Shown here: positions 35,101 through 43,158 of the stretch, one piece after another
Position numbering within the stretch: position 1 is the first letter of the stretch
Layout: every line of letters starts with the position of its first letter
DNA from: Rhodobacterales bacterium 52_120_T64
GTDB taxonomy: Bacteria > Pseudomonadota > Alphaproteobacteria > Rhodobacterales > Rhodobacteraceae
Direction of reading: 5' to 3'
NCBI GenBank assembly: GCA_002162875.1
Contig: MABA01000017.1
Location: 124,001-188,000 of the forward strand
Length of the DNA stretch: 64,000 bases
Made by a program: the position numbers and the translations under genes
The notes under the pieces: model-generated
Databases searched by the model: none
Seen by the model: only the letters and a program-made list of their open reading frames with translations
Told to the model about the DNA's origin: nothing

Positions 35101-36659
35101 GATAGAACCGCCGAAGGTGTGTCATCCCCCATAGAGGCCAACACCTCTTTGCCGTCTTCCGCCATCGGATGCAGGATCATCTCAAGCTCTTCGACAGAAT
35201 AACCAGCCGCGATCTGCCGCGTGCGCAGGTCGGCACCGGTAAACTTCGGCTTCTCGTCAACGCCGTCAGTGATTTCTTCCAGATCCGTGATCGCCTTGAC
35301 CCATTCGCCAAATGGCGATGCGGCGGCCAGCATATCCTTCATTTCCGTATCATGCCAAAGCTTGCCCTCGGCCATATCAACACCGATCATTTGCCCAGGC
35401 CCAAGCGCGCCTTTTTCGACAATTGCAAATTCATCAACTGGTACCATTCCGGCTTCGGAACCCGCGATCAGAATTCCGTCGCCAGTAATGGCATATCGCA
35501 TCGGGCGTAGACCGTTACGGTCCAGACCTGCACAGACCCAGCGCCCATCAGTCATCGCCAATGCCGCAGGGCCATCCCACGGTTCCATCACGGAGTTCGC
35601 ATAGGAATACATGTCTTGCCATGCTTTGGGCACAGCCGTGGCCAAATTGGTCCAGCTTTCTGGCACCAGCAAAGTTTTCGCCATAGGCGCACTACGCCCG
35701 CCACGCACCATCATTTCGAACACCGCATCGAGCGCCGCTGAGTCCGAGGAACCGTGCGTGATAACCGGTTTAATATCTTCCGCCATATCGCCAAAAGAAT
35801 TCGAAGCCATGCGAATTTCGTGGCTTTTCATCCAGTTAACGTTGCCTTTAAGGGTGTTAATCTCGCCGTTATGCGCCAACATGCGGAACGGTTGTGCAAG
35901 CCACCACTGCGGGAAAGTATTGGTTGAATAGCGTTGGTGATAAATCGCAAACGCACTCTCGAACCGTTCATCCATAAGGTCGGGATAGAACACCGCAACC
36001 TGTTCAGCCAACATCATGCCTTTGTAGATCACCGAACGACAGGATAGCGAACTGATATACAATTCAGGAACCTGCGCTGCGGCTGCGGCTTTTTCGATCC
36101 GGCGCCGAATAACGTAAAGTTCCCGCTCGAACGTAACTTCGTCCACCCCTTTGGAATTCGAAATAATGATCTGCTCGATTTCCGGGCGGGTCGCATTGGC
36201 CTTGTCCCCCAGACACGAGATATCAACCGGAACATGGCGCCAGCCATAGATGTAATACCCCATACGCAGAACTTCGGTTTCGACGATCGTCCGGCAAGTT
36301 TCCTGCGCGCCAAAGTCTGTGCGCGGCAAGAAAATCATACCAACCGCAATCAGATTTCCGTCCGGCTCGTGGCCAGTGCGACGGATTTGGTCATAGAAAA
36401 ACTTTACAGGGATTTGCACGTGAATTCCGGCGCCGTCGCCAGTTTTTCCATCCGCATCAACCGCCCCGCGATGCCAAATAGCCTTCAGCGCGGCGATCCC
36501 GTTGTCGACAACCTGACGACGCGGTTTGCCGTCAATGGAAACGACCATGCCAACGCCGCAGGATGAATGTTCGTCATCTTCGCGATATAGCCCGTTTTCA
36601 GCCATAAATTTGCGTGCTGCTTCGTGTTCGGCGGCCCATTTTTCATCATACTTGGTCAT
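32130..36659 (-). CDS. gltB: Glutamate synthase (NADPH) large subunit
   Basis: A 1509-residue enzyme, full family length. A short propeptide ends at Cys 34 (HSSCGVGMV), the class II amidotransferase nucleophile that frees ammonia from glutamine. The central domain and the FMN-binding synthase domain follow ([49 protein letters not shown]). Cysteines of the 3Fe-4S cluster are in [20 protein letters not shown]. The C-terminal beta-helix has [11 protein letters not shown] and [13 protein letters not shown]. Together with GltD it makes glutamate from 2-oxoglutarate and glutamine. GGAGG lies close before the ATG. A CtrA-like box and an 11-bp tandem repeat lie upstream. Confidence 0.98.
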   Translation of the reverse strand: [1509 protein letters not shown]

Positions 36660-36675
36660 ACTAGAACCTCCGAAG

Positions 36676-36690
36676 TTAAGAGTTGGTTAA
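36676..36690. promoter_or_regulatory. CtrA-like box upstream of gltB
   Basis: TTAA, 7 nt, TTAA matches the CtrA consensus, 17 bp before the gltB ATG. Because about one chance match per 64 kb is expected and gltB is not a typical CtrA target, I treat it as weak. Confidence 0.15.
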
Positions 36691-36749
36691 TGCCATTAGT
36701 CAATTTTTGTGACCTATTAACCGTTTGTTTTTGTTCGTTAACAGCAAAC

Positions 36750-36793
36750 TGTGCATACGGGTTGTGTACGGGTTGTGTACGCGTTGTGCACGC
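36750..36793. repeat. 11-bp tandem repeat between gltD and gltB
   Basis: Three consecutive 11-bp units (GTTGTGTACGG, GTTGTGTACGC, GTTGTGCACGC at 36761-36793) are preceded by a diverged unit (TGTGCATACGG, 36750-36760). Each holds a GTGTAC or GTGCAC hexamer once per helical turn. The array lies about 24 bp past the gltD stop position and about 90 bp upstream of gltB. Confidence 0.7.
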
Positions 36794-36816
36794 GTGATTT
36801 TCACCAAGATTAACCA

Positions 36817-38238
36817 TTACAGTTCCCCGATAAGCGATTTGGCGATACTGTCTGCCGCGTCGCGCCCGTCCTTAATTGCCCAAACCACAAGGCTCGCGCC
36901 ACGTACGATATCGCCGATGGCATATACGCCTTCAAGGTTGGTTTCATGTGTTCTGAAATCTGCTGAAATGGTGCCCCAGCGGGTCACTTTCAGCTCGGGT
37001 GTATCCCACAACATAGGCAGGTCTTCCGGCTCGAATCCCAGCGCTTTGATTACCAGATCAGCCTGTTCAACATACTCGGCACCTTCGATTTCCTCAGGTG
37101 CTTGCCGTCCAGTTGCATCAGGCGCGCCAAGACGCATTTTTTGCACCATCACGCCTGTGACATCGTTGTCGCCGGTGAAACCTTTGGGTGCAGCAAGCCA
37201 AACAAACTCGACACCTTCTTCTTCGGCGTTTTGTGTTTCCCGAACGGAGCCCGGCATGTTTGCCCGATCCCGACGATACAGGCATTTAACAGATTTGGCA
37301 CCTTGTCGAATGGCGGTTCGTACGCAATCCATCGCCGTGTCACCGCCGCCGATCACGACAACACTTTTGCCTTCGGCGTTCAGCTCGCCACTTTCAATTT
37401 CCGGCACGTCGTCGCCAAAATTCAAATGGTTGCTAGCTGTCAGGTAGTCCAAAGCCTTAACAATTCCACCAAGGCCAGCACCCGGCCCGCCGAGGTCGCG
37501 GGATTTATAAACCCCAGTCGCTATTACTACCGCGCCGTGATTTTTGCGAATGTCAGTGAACGAAGTGTTCTCGCCGATGGCGCAGTTGTTAACTATTTCA
37601 ACGCCGCCATCTTCTAGAAGTTTCACCCGCCGCATGACGATATCTTTCTCCAGCTTGAAACCCGGAATGCCATAGGTCAGCAATCCGCCGGAACGATCAT
37701 TGCGATCATAAACTGTCACTTTAAACCCAAACGAGCGCAACCGATCAGCAGCCGCCAACCCACCCGGGCCAGCCCCGATAATCCCGACACTTTCCGAACG
37801 CTCTAGGGTAGGCGAGACGGGCTTGACCCAACCCTTGTCCCAAGCTGTATCGGTAATATATTTTTCCACAGCGCCAATAGTCACTGTGCCATGGCCGGAC
37901 TGCTCAATCACGCAATTGCCTTCACAAAGGCGATCCTGCGGGCAGATACGGCCACAAATTTCCGGAAAAGTATTGGTTGCCTGGCTAAGCTCGTAGGCTT
38001 CTTCCAAGCGCCCTGTCGCGGTCATCAACAACCAGTCGGGGATGTTGTTGTGCAGCGGACAATGCGACTGGCAATACGGCACACCACATTGAGAGCACCG
38101 GCTGGACTGTTCTTCAGCCTTTTTGTTAATAAAGTCGTGGTATACTTCCTGAAAATCATCCCGCCGATCCTCAGCCGAGCGTTTCTCCGGCATGTCGCGC
38201 GCAACATTAACAAACTTCAACATAGGCTGCATTGCCAT
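36817..38238 (-). CDS. gltD: Glutamate synthase (NADPH) small subunit
   Basis: A 473-residue FAD protein that passes electrons from NADPH to GltB. The N-terminal Cys-rich part holds two 4Fe-4S sites: CSQCGVPYCQSHCPLHNNIPDW and CGRICPQDRLCEGNC. FAD-binding GIIGAGPGGLAAADRL is near residue 150 and NADPH-binding VVIGGGDTAMDCVRTA near 290. GVYAIGDIVRGASLVVWAIKDGRDAA is the C-terminal flavin motif. I start at ATG 38238 with AGAGGG about 7 nt upstream, rather than the TTG at 38256. It precedes gltB by 157 bp. Confidence 0.97.
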   Translation of the reverse strand: MAMQPMLKFVNVARDMPEKRSAEDRRDDFQEVYHDFINKKAEEQSSRCSQCGVPYCQSHCPLHNNIPDWLLMTATGRLEEAYELSQATNTFPEICGRICPQDRLCEGNCVIEQSGHGTVTIGAVEKYITDTAWDKGWVKPVSPTLERSESVGIIGAGPGGLAAADRLRSFGFKVTVYDRNDRSGGLLTYGIPGFKLEKDIVMRRVKLLEDGGVEIVNNCAIGENTSFTDIRKNHGAVVIATGVYKSRDLGGPGAGLGGIVKALDYLTASNHLNFGDDVPEIESGELNAEGKSVVVIGGGDTAMDCVRTAIRQGAKSVKCLYRRDRANMPGSVRETQNAEEEGVEFVWLAAPKGFTGDNDVTGVMVQKMRLGAPDATGRQAPEEIEGAEYVEQADLVIKALGFEPEDLPMLWDTPELKVTRWGTISADFRTHETNLEGVYAIGDIVRGASLVVWAIKDGRDAADSIAKSLIGEL

Positions 38239-38314
38239 CCAAAAACCCTCTTGCAAGTATTTAATATTTCAACGTACTTTGTACTGGGAGTACGCTCGCC
38301 AATAAAGACAGTAC

Positions 38315-38387
38315 TATTGACCTAAACGCAAGATAATTCCGCGAGGCCGTCAAGAAGCGGCGAAATTTTCCGAATAATAGGTCAATA
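38315..38387. repeat. Widely spaced perfect inverted repeat between gltD and uppP
   Basis: TATTGACCTA (38315-38324) and TAGGTCAATA (38378-38387) are exact reverse complements with centres 63 bp apart, about six helical turns. They lie in the divergent promoter region and could be two binding sites for one regulator. Confidence 0.45.
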
Positions 38388-38471
38388 TAGTTTACCAATA
38401 TGGTGAATGACCTTTGAAACGAGGGAACCTAGCGTGTTCCGAATTGATTCGCACTGTTTAAGGTAATTTTG

Positions 38472-39275
38472 ATGCCAATAGTATATTTGCTCGTTCTTGC
38501 CTTGGTTCAGGGCCTCACCGAATTTTTACCCGTCTCTTCGTCCGCTCATCTAATCCTTTTACCAAATCTGATGGGTGCAGGCGACCAAGGATTGGCGTTG
38601 GATGTCGCTGTGCACGTCGGCACTCTGTTCGCGGTCATTTTGTATTTCAGAAAAGATGTGGCATTGGCCATTCATGGCGGAGTTGACGTGCTGCGCGGAA
38701 ATCTGAAAACGGACGGTGCGAAACTGGCGGTATTGCTGGTAATCGCTACGATCCCTGTTGTGGTCGCTGGGTTGATATTGAAAGTCACCGGACTGGCCGA
38801 AGCCATGCGTTCAATTGAGGTTATCGGTTGGGCAATGCTCGGATTCGGCATTGTGCTTTATTGGACGGACCAGCGTGGCGAAACAATGAAGAACATGCGT
38901 GACTGGACGATCCGTGATGCGATCGTTCTGGGATTGTGGCAAGCGTTGGCTTTGATCCCGGGAACGTCACGTTCAGGCGCCACCATCAGCGGGGCGCGGA
39001 TGCTTGGTTATGGCCGTGAGCAAGCGGCGCGTATTTCGATGTTGATGTCCATCCCGACGATCATTGCGTCAGGTAGCTTGCTGTCATTGGACGTGGTAGG
39101 ACAGGCGGATTGGGCTTTGGCAAAAGACGCAGCCATCGCTGCAGCAATGGCTTTCATCGCCGCACTTTTCGCGCTGACGCTTATGATGCGACTTCTCCGC
39201 AGCATAAGTTTCACGCCTTACGTGGTGTACCGAATTGTGTTGGGCGGAGTGTTGATTGTGATTGCATACACCTGA
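38472..39275 (+). CDS. uppP: Undecaprenyl-diphosphatase
   Basis: A 267-residue inner-membrane enzyme that dephosphorylates undecaprenyl diphosphate to recycle the lipid carrier of cell-wall and polysaccharide synthesis. Family motifs: VQGLTEFLPVSSSAHLIL near the N terminus (catalytic Glu and the Ser cluster) and ALIPGTSRSGATISGARMLG near residue 165. About eight hydrophobic helices are visible. I start at ATG 38472 with AAGG upstream. It ends one base from the stop of the convergent NDUFA9-like gene. Confidence 0.96.
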   Translation: MPIVYLLVLALVQGLTEFLPVSSSAHLILLPNLMGAGDQGLALDVAVHVGTLFAVILYFRKDVALAIHGGVDVLRGNLKTDGAKLAVLLVIATIPVVVAGLILKVTGLAEAMRSIEVIGWAMLGFGIVLYWTDQRGETMKNMRDWTIRDAIVLGLWQALALIPGTSRSGATISGARMLGYGREQAARISMLMSIPTIIASGSLLSLDVVGQADWALAKDAAIAAAMAFIAALFALTLMMRLLRSISFTPYVVYRIVLGGVLIVIAYT

Positions 39276-39276
39276 A

Positions 39277-40263
39277 TTAATTCGGTTTTTTACCAGACTC
39301 GGTAATCGCGGTGTACTGTCCATAGGCGCGGTAGTGATAAAGGTAGCCGTCCAGAACAGATTCCATCGCCGTTGGTTCGATACCGAGTTCGGCAAAGCCG
39401 TTGGCACCTTCGCTAACGACATTATCCACCCGCAACATCTTTATCTGATCGCGTGTCAGCATGGCTGGCACAAGTCCACCTGTCATCTTTTCGATCATCT
39501 CAAAACTCCATGCCGTCATCCGGGCAGACCAAAACGGGACGTCCAGCAGAATACGGCGGCGACCAGCCACTTCCATAGCGCCTTTTGTTAAGTCGTGTAG
39601 CGACGCAACTTCAGGTCCTCCGAGCTCATAGATACCACCTGCGATGTCGTCGGTTATGGCAGTTTCGACAGCCACGGCGATATCATTGACATATACAGGC
39701 TGAAATTTTGTGTCTGCGCCAAACACAGGCATAACTGGGCTTAAGCGACTGAACTCAGCCATGCGGTTAAAGAACCGATCTTCGGTGCCAAACATTACCG
39801 ACGGGCGTAAAATCACGGCATGTGGCATCGCTTGTAATACAAGGGCATCGCCCTCGGCCTTGGTCTCGGAATAGACGCTATCGGAATCTGCATCAGCGCC
39901 AAGGGCCGATATGTGAATCAGCTTGGAAACATCTGCTTCTGCACTTAAGCGCGCGATCAGGTCGGCGGCATCTACGTGCACATCCTCGAACGACTGGAAC
40001 TTGGTTTCTTGTAAAATACCGACGCAGTTCACAACAGCATCTGCGCCCGCGATTGCGCGGCGGGTCGATGCTTCGTCGCGTATATTACAAAGAATTGGTT
40101 CGACTTGCCCGACATCGCCATAAGGTTTCACATACATCGCTTCATTAGGGCGGCGAACTGCGACGCGAACACGCCAACCAGCACGGGCCATACGGTGCGC
40201 GATATAACGACCGACGAATCCCGAGCCACCAAAAATTGTGACGATTGGAGTTGTTTTGGACAT
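39277..40263 (-). CDS. NAD(P)-binding protein of the complex I NDUFA9-like family
   Basis: A 328-residue atypical short-chain dehydrogenase. The Rossmann motif is IFGGSGFVGRYIAHRM (G12xxG15xxG18). VNCVGIL, LIHISALGAD and VILRPSVMFG are the typical downstream segments, with FQPVYVNDIAVAVETAI and YELGGPEV near 200-220. This pattern matches the bacterial homologues of mitochondrial NDUFA9, a non-catalytic complex I accessory subunit; a role in complex I assembly or quinone biosynthesis is an inference from the family. AAGGAG lies upstream of the ATG. Confidence 0.8.
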   Translation of the reverse strand: MSKTTPIVTIFGGSGFVGRYIAHRMARAGWRVRVAVRRPNEAMYVKPYGDVGQVEPILCNIRDEASTRRAIAGADAVVNCVGILQETKFQSFEDVHVDAADLIARLSAEADVSKLIHISALGADADSDSVYSETKAEGDALVLQAMPHAVILRPSVMFGTEDRFFNRMAEFSRLSPVMPVFGADTKFQPVYVNDIAVAVETAITDDIAGGIYELGGPEVASLHDLTKGAMEVAGRRRILLDVPFWSARMTAWSFEMIEKMTGGLVPAMLTRDQIKMLRVDNVVSEGANGFAELGIEPTAMESVLDGYLYHYRAYGQYTAITESGKKPN

Positions 40264-40367
40264 TGCAGTGACTCCTTGTAATATACTTACTCACCGCAAT
40301 ACGCTTCAAAGGAACTGTCGACAAGATGGATTTATTCTTAACGGCGGTATATTTGAGAAAAGTCCCG

Positions 40368-40394
40368 TTGACAGCCCCAGTTGGCGGGTATAAA
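40368..40394 (+). promoter_or_regulatory. Promoter of tRNA-Leu
   Basis: TTGACA (40368-40373), 15 bp, TATAAA (40389-40394) lies 16 bp before the tRNA. The spacer is short, so the -10 may instead be shifted by one or two bases. Confidence 0.5.
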
Positions 40395-40410
40395 TCCCGC
40401 CTGCACACCT

Positions 40411-40497
40411 GCCCAGGTGGCGGAATTGGTAGACGCGCTAGCTTCAGGTGCTAGTGTCTGTATGGACGTGGAGGTTCGAGTCCTCTCCTGGGCACCA
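40411..40497 (+). tRNA. tRNA-Leu (anticodon CAG)
   Basis: An 87-nt class II tRNA. The acceptor stem is GCCCAGG/CCTGGGC with encoded ACCA; the D-loop region is GGCGGAATTGGTAGACGCG; the anticodon loop TTCAGGT gives CAG, reading CUG codons; a long variable arm (about 40455-40472) marks Leu; the T arm contains GGTTCGAGTCC. The ends are set by acceptor pairing. It is transcribed toward rnd. Confidence 0.97.
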
Positions 40498-40556
40498 ATC
40501 TTCCAATTAACTAGAGTGGTGACCCGAATTCGAGGTCAACGATTGAGGATTGAAAT

Positions 40557-41168
40557 ATGACGAACTATCTGTACCAAAACGATTTGCCGGACGACCTTGA
40601 TCTTGGTTCCGTTGTTGCGATTGACTCCGAGACGATGGGGTTGCTGCCACACCGCGATCGTTTGTGTGTAATTCAATTGTCATCCGGTGACGGAAATGCG
40701 CACCTGGTGCAGATATCGCAAGATCAGACAGAAGCCCCTAACATATGCAAAATGCTGGCTGATCCCGATGTGCTGAAACTATTTCACTTCGGGCGCTTCG
40801 ATATAGCGGTGATGTTGAACCGGTTTGGGGTAACGACAGCACCAGTATATTGCACAAAAATCGCCTCCAAACTTGTGCGAACGTACACCGATCGGCACGG
40901 TTTGAAAAACCTGCTACAAGAGTTGTTGAAGGTGGATATATCTAAACAGCAGCAGTCATCGGATTGGGGCGCTGACGTGTTAAGCAAGGCACAAATTGAT
41001 TATGCAGCATCGGACGTTTTGTATTTGCACCGCTTGATGAGCATCCTGAACGAACGCCTAGAACGTGAGGGACGCAGCGAGCTGGCGAAAGCCAGTTTTG
41101 ATTTCCTGCCACACCGCGCTGCGCTGGATTTGGCCGGTTGGCCAGACGTTGACATATTTTCGCATTGA
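40557..41168 (+). CDS. rnd: Ribonuclease D-like 3'-5' exonuclease
   Basis: A 203-residue DEDDy exonuclease: D23 and E25 (AIDSETMG), D82 (HFGRFDIAVM) and Y149xxxD153 (YAASDVLYL) are all present. It is only the catalytic domain; the HRDC domains of full-length E. coli RNase D are absent, as in many alphaproteobacterial short forms. It would trim tRNA or other RNA 3' ends. It is close downstream of a tRNA gene and followed by lptC on the same strand after 56 bp. Confidence 0.9.
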   Translation: MTNYLYQNDLPDDLDLGSVVAIDSETMGLLPHRDRLCVIQLSSGDGNAHLVQISQDQTEAPNICKMLADPDVLKLFHFGRFDIAVMLNRFGVTTAPVYCTKIASKLVRTYTDRHGLKNLLQELLKVDISKQQQSSDWGADVLSKAQIDYAASDVLYLHRLMSILNERLEREGRSELAKASFDFLPHRAALDLAGWPDVDIFSH

Positions 41169-41224
41169 AATTGACTGATGGCAGTATACCTTTGCTGCAA
41201 TCTTTAAGAGCGGAGTTTGGTTAG

Positions 41225-41863
41225 ATGCGTCTGGGAATTGGCGGGTATACTCAGTTTGTTACAATCACCAAGGTCGTGTTGCCGCTTGTCGCGATCGGCT
41301 TGCTCGGGACGGTTTTCCTTTTTACCAGTGATGACAGTCTCGAAGGCGGTTTTTCTTTTTCCAAGGCAGATCTTGATGCGCTAGAATCAGGTATGCAGAT
41401 TGTTAAACCCCGATTGTTTGGCAGTAATCTCAACGGCGATGTGTACAATTTTGTGGCCGACAAATTGTTGCCGGATTCGCTGACACCAACTCTGGTTGAG
41501 GCACAAAAGATTTCCGGCGAGGTTCGGTATCAGGCTGGCGGCACGGTACAACTTAGCGCCGGCAAAGCTGAATTTATGTTGGAAGGCAATCAACTTCGCC
41601 TAAGCGGCGGGATGATGGCGGTAATGGATGATGGTGCCCGGGTGACCGGCGAGGGGTTGTTGGCAGAACTCGGCAGCGGCACGCTAACAAGCAACGGTGC
41701 GGTATCGGCAACCAGCCCGTTGGGTAACATTCAGGCGGGAAACTTCCGAGTTGAGCTTATTGAGGTCGATGGTGAAGAAAAGCAGATGATTTGGTTTGAA
41801 AACGGCGTTATGCTTAGCTTCAAACCGGAAAGCTGGACAAAAGAAGAGGCAACTACCGAATGA
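41225..41863 (+). CDS. lptC: LPS export protein LptC
   Basis: A 212-residue single-pass membrane protein. One N-terminal helix (TKVVLPLVAIGLLGTVFLF) is followed by a periplasmic beta-jellyroll part with repeated strands (GEVRYQAGGTVQLSAGKAEFML; LTSNGAVSATSPLGNIQAGNFRVE). LptC passes lipopolysaccharide from the LptBFG pump to LptA. GGAG lies 9 nt before the ATG. Its stop overlaps the lptA start (ATGATG). Confidence 0.88.
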   Translation: MRLGIGGYTQFVTITKVVLPLVAIGLLGTVFLFTSDDSLEGGFSFSKADLDALESGMQIVKPRLFGSNLNGDVYNFVADKLLPDSLTPTLVEAQKISGEVRYQAGGTVQLSAGKAEFMLEGNQLRLSGGMMAVMDDGARVTGEGLLAELGSGTLTSNGAVSATSPLGNIQAGNFRVELIEVDGEEKQMIWFENGVMLSFKPESWTKEEATTE

Positions 41864-42372
41864 TGAAATCCGTTACACTGGCCGTTTGTCTGGCGATACT
41901 GTCAATTTTCAGTTTTAGCGCGGTGCTGGCGCAGGGCGCGCAGATCCCTTTTGCAGGGTTGGCAATCGGAGCAAATTCGACGGTAGAGATCGCAGCTGAT
42001 TCTTTAAGCATTGATCAAGAATCTGGCAAAGCGATCTTCGCTGGTAATGTCGTTGCAGGCATCGAAAACATGCGTCTTAGCGCGGACACAGTCGAGGTGG
42101 TCTACGTCGCCGGAACAGAAGGTGGTACAGGTGCGATTTCGGGACTGATAGCAAAAGGAAATGTCGTGTTTTCGAATGGTGAAGAAGCAGGAGAAGGCGA
42201 TTTCGCGGACCTAGACCTTGAATCCGGCGAAATCGTCATGACTGGCAATGTGATCTTGACCCAGGGTGCAAACGCCCTTTCTGGGCAGTCATTGCGGATC
42301 GATTTGAACACTGGCACTGCGTTAATCGAAGGTCGCGTGCAAACCATTTTCCAAACCGGAGAAAGCGAGTGA
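41860..42372 (+). CDS. lptA: LPS transport periplasmic protein LptA
   Basis: A 170-residue protein with a signal peptide (SVTLAVCLAILSIFSFSAVLA) and an OstA-like domain: VEIAADSLSIDQESGKAIFAGNVVAGIENMRLSADTVEVVY, then GLIAKGNVVFSNGEEAGEGDFADLDLESGEIVMTGNVILTQGANALSG. It forms the periplasmic bridge for lipopolysaccharide. It is coupled to lptC and lptB by 4-bp overlaps. Confidence 0.92.
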   Translation: MMKSVTLAVCLAILSIFSFSAVLAQGAQIPFAGLAIGANSTVEIAADSLSIDQESGKAIFAGNVVAGIENMRLSADTVEVVYVAGTEGGTGAISGLIAKGNVVFSNGEEAGEGDFADLDLESGEIVMTGNVILTQGANALSGQSLRIDLNTGTALIEGRVQTIFQTGESE

Positions 42373-43127
42373 GCGAAGCACCGGAATTGACGGTTACTGA
42401 TGGCTCTTCGGGGTTAACGATTTCACACATCGGGAAAAGCTACGGGCGCCGCCCCGTTCTGCGCGATATATCAATGAACCTGCACCGGGGTGAAGTTGTG
42501 GCTTTGCTCGGCCCGAACGGGGCGGGTAAAACCACCTGTTTTTATACCGTTGCTGGATTGGTTCTTCCGGATTCGGGTTCAATTATTATTGACGGTACTG
42601 ATGCAACGCTGTTGCCGATGTATCGGCGTGCGAAACTAGGGATCGGATATTTGCCCCAGGAGGCCAGTATTTTCCGCGGAATGTCCGTAGAGGATAATAT
42701 CCGTGCCGTGTTGGAATTATCGATCAAGGACCGTGAACAACGCAACCATATGCTGGACGAACTGCTTGCGGAATTCTCCATCACCCACCTTCGCCGCGCC
42801 GCCGCGGTTTCCCTTTCAGGTGGAGAGCGTCGCCGAGTCGAGATTGCACGTTGTTTGGCAGGCCAACCCAATTATGTTCTGCTAGACGAACCGTTTGCCG
42901 GTGTTGACCCGATCGCCGTCGGGGAAATTCGGGACCTCGTTTCCCAGTTGAAAAACAGAGGGATAGGAGTTTTGATCACTGACCATAACGTTCGTGAAAC
43001 CTTGGATATTGTGGATCGGGCATATATCTTGCATGATGGGATGGTTCTGAAAAGCGGAACGCCCGCAGAAGTTGTGGAAGATATAAACGTCCGTCGAGTC
43101 TATCTGGGAGAGCAGTTCCGGTATTGA
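42369..43127 (+). CDS. lptB: LPS export ABC transporter ATP-binding protein LptB
   Basis: A 252-residue ATPase: Walker A GPNGAGKTT near residue 49, Q-loop region YLPQEASIF, ABC signature LSGGERRRVEIAR, Walker B YVLLDEPFAGVDP, and switch His in LITDHNVRETL. The LptB-specific YLPQEASIFRGMSVEDNI is present. It powers lipopolysaccharide extraction with LptFG, which are not in the window. The start is GTG 42369, in a GTGA overlap with lptA. Confidence 0.97.
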   Translation: MSEAPELTVTDGSSGLTISHIGKSYGRRPVLRDISMNLHRGEVVALLGPNGAGKTTCFYTVAGLVLPDSGSIIIDGTDATLLPMYRRAKLGIGYLPQEASIFRGMSVEDNIRAVLELSIKDREQRNHMLDELLAEFSITHLRRAAAVSLSGGERRRVEIARCLAGQPNYVLLDEPFAGVDPIAVGEIRDLVSQLKNRGIGVLITDHNVRETLDIVDRAYILHDGMVLKSGTPAEVVEDINVRRVYLGEQFRY

Positions 43128-43158
43128 CGCCACGGGTTAATCAGGAAACTCCTGCCAT

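Noticed and set aside
34101-35105. A 334-codon antisense ORF in gltB
   Set aside because: It is fully inside gltB, which is intact; no domain is recognisable in the antisense product.
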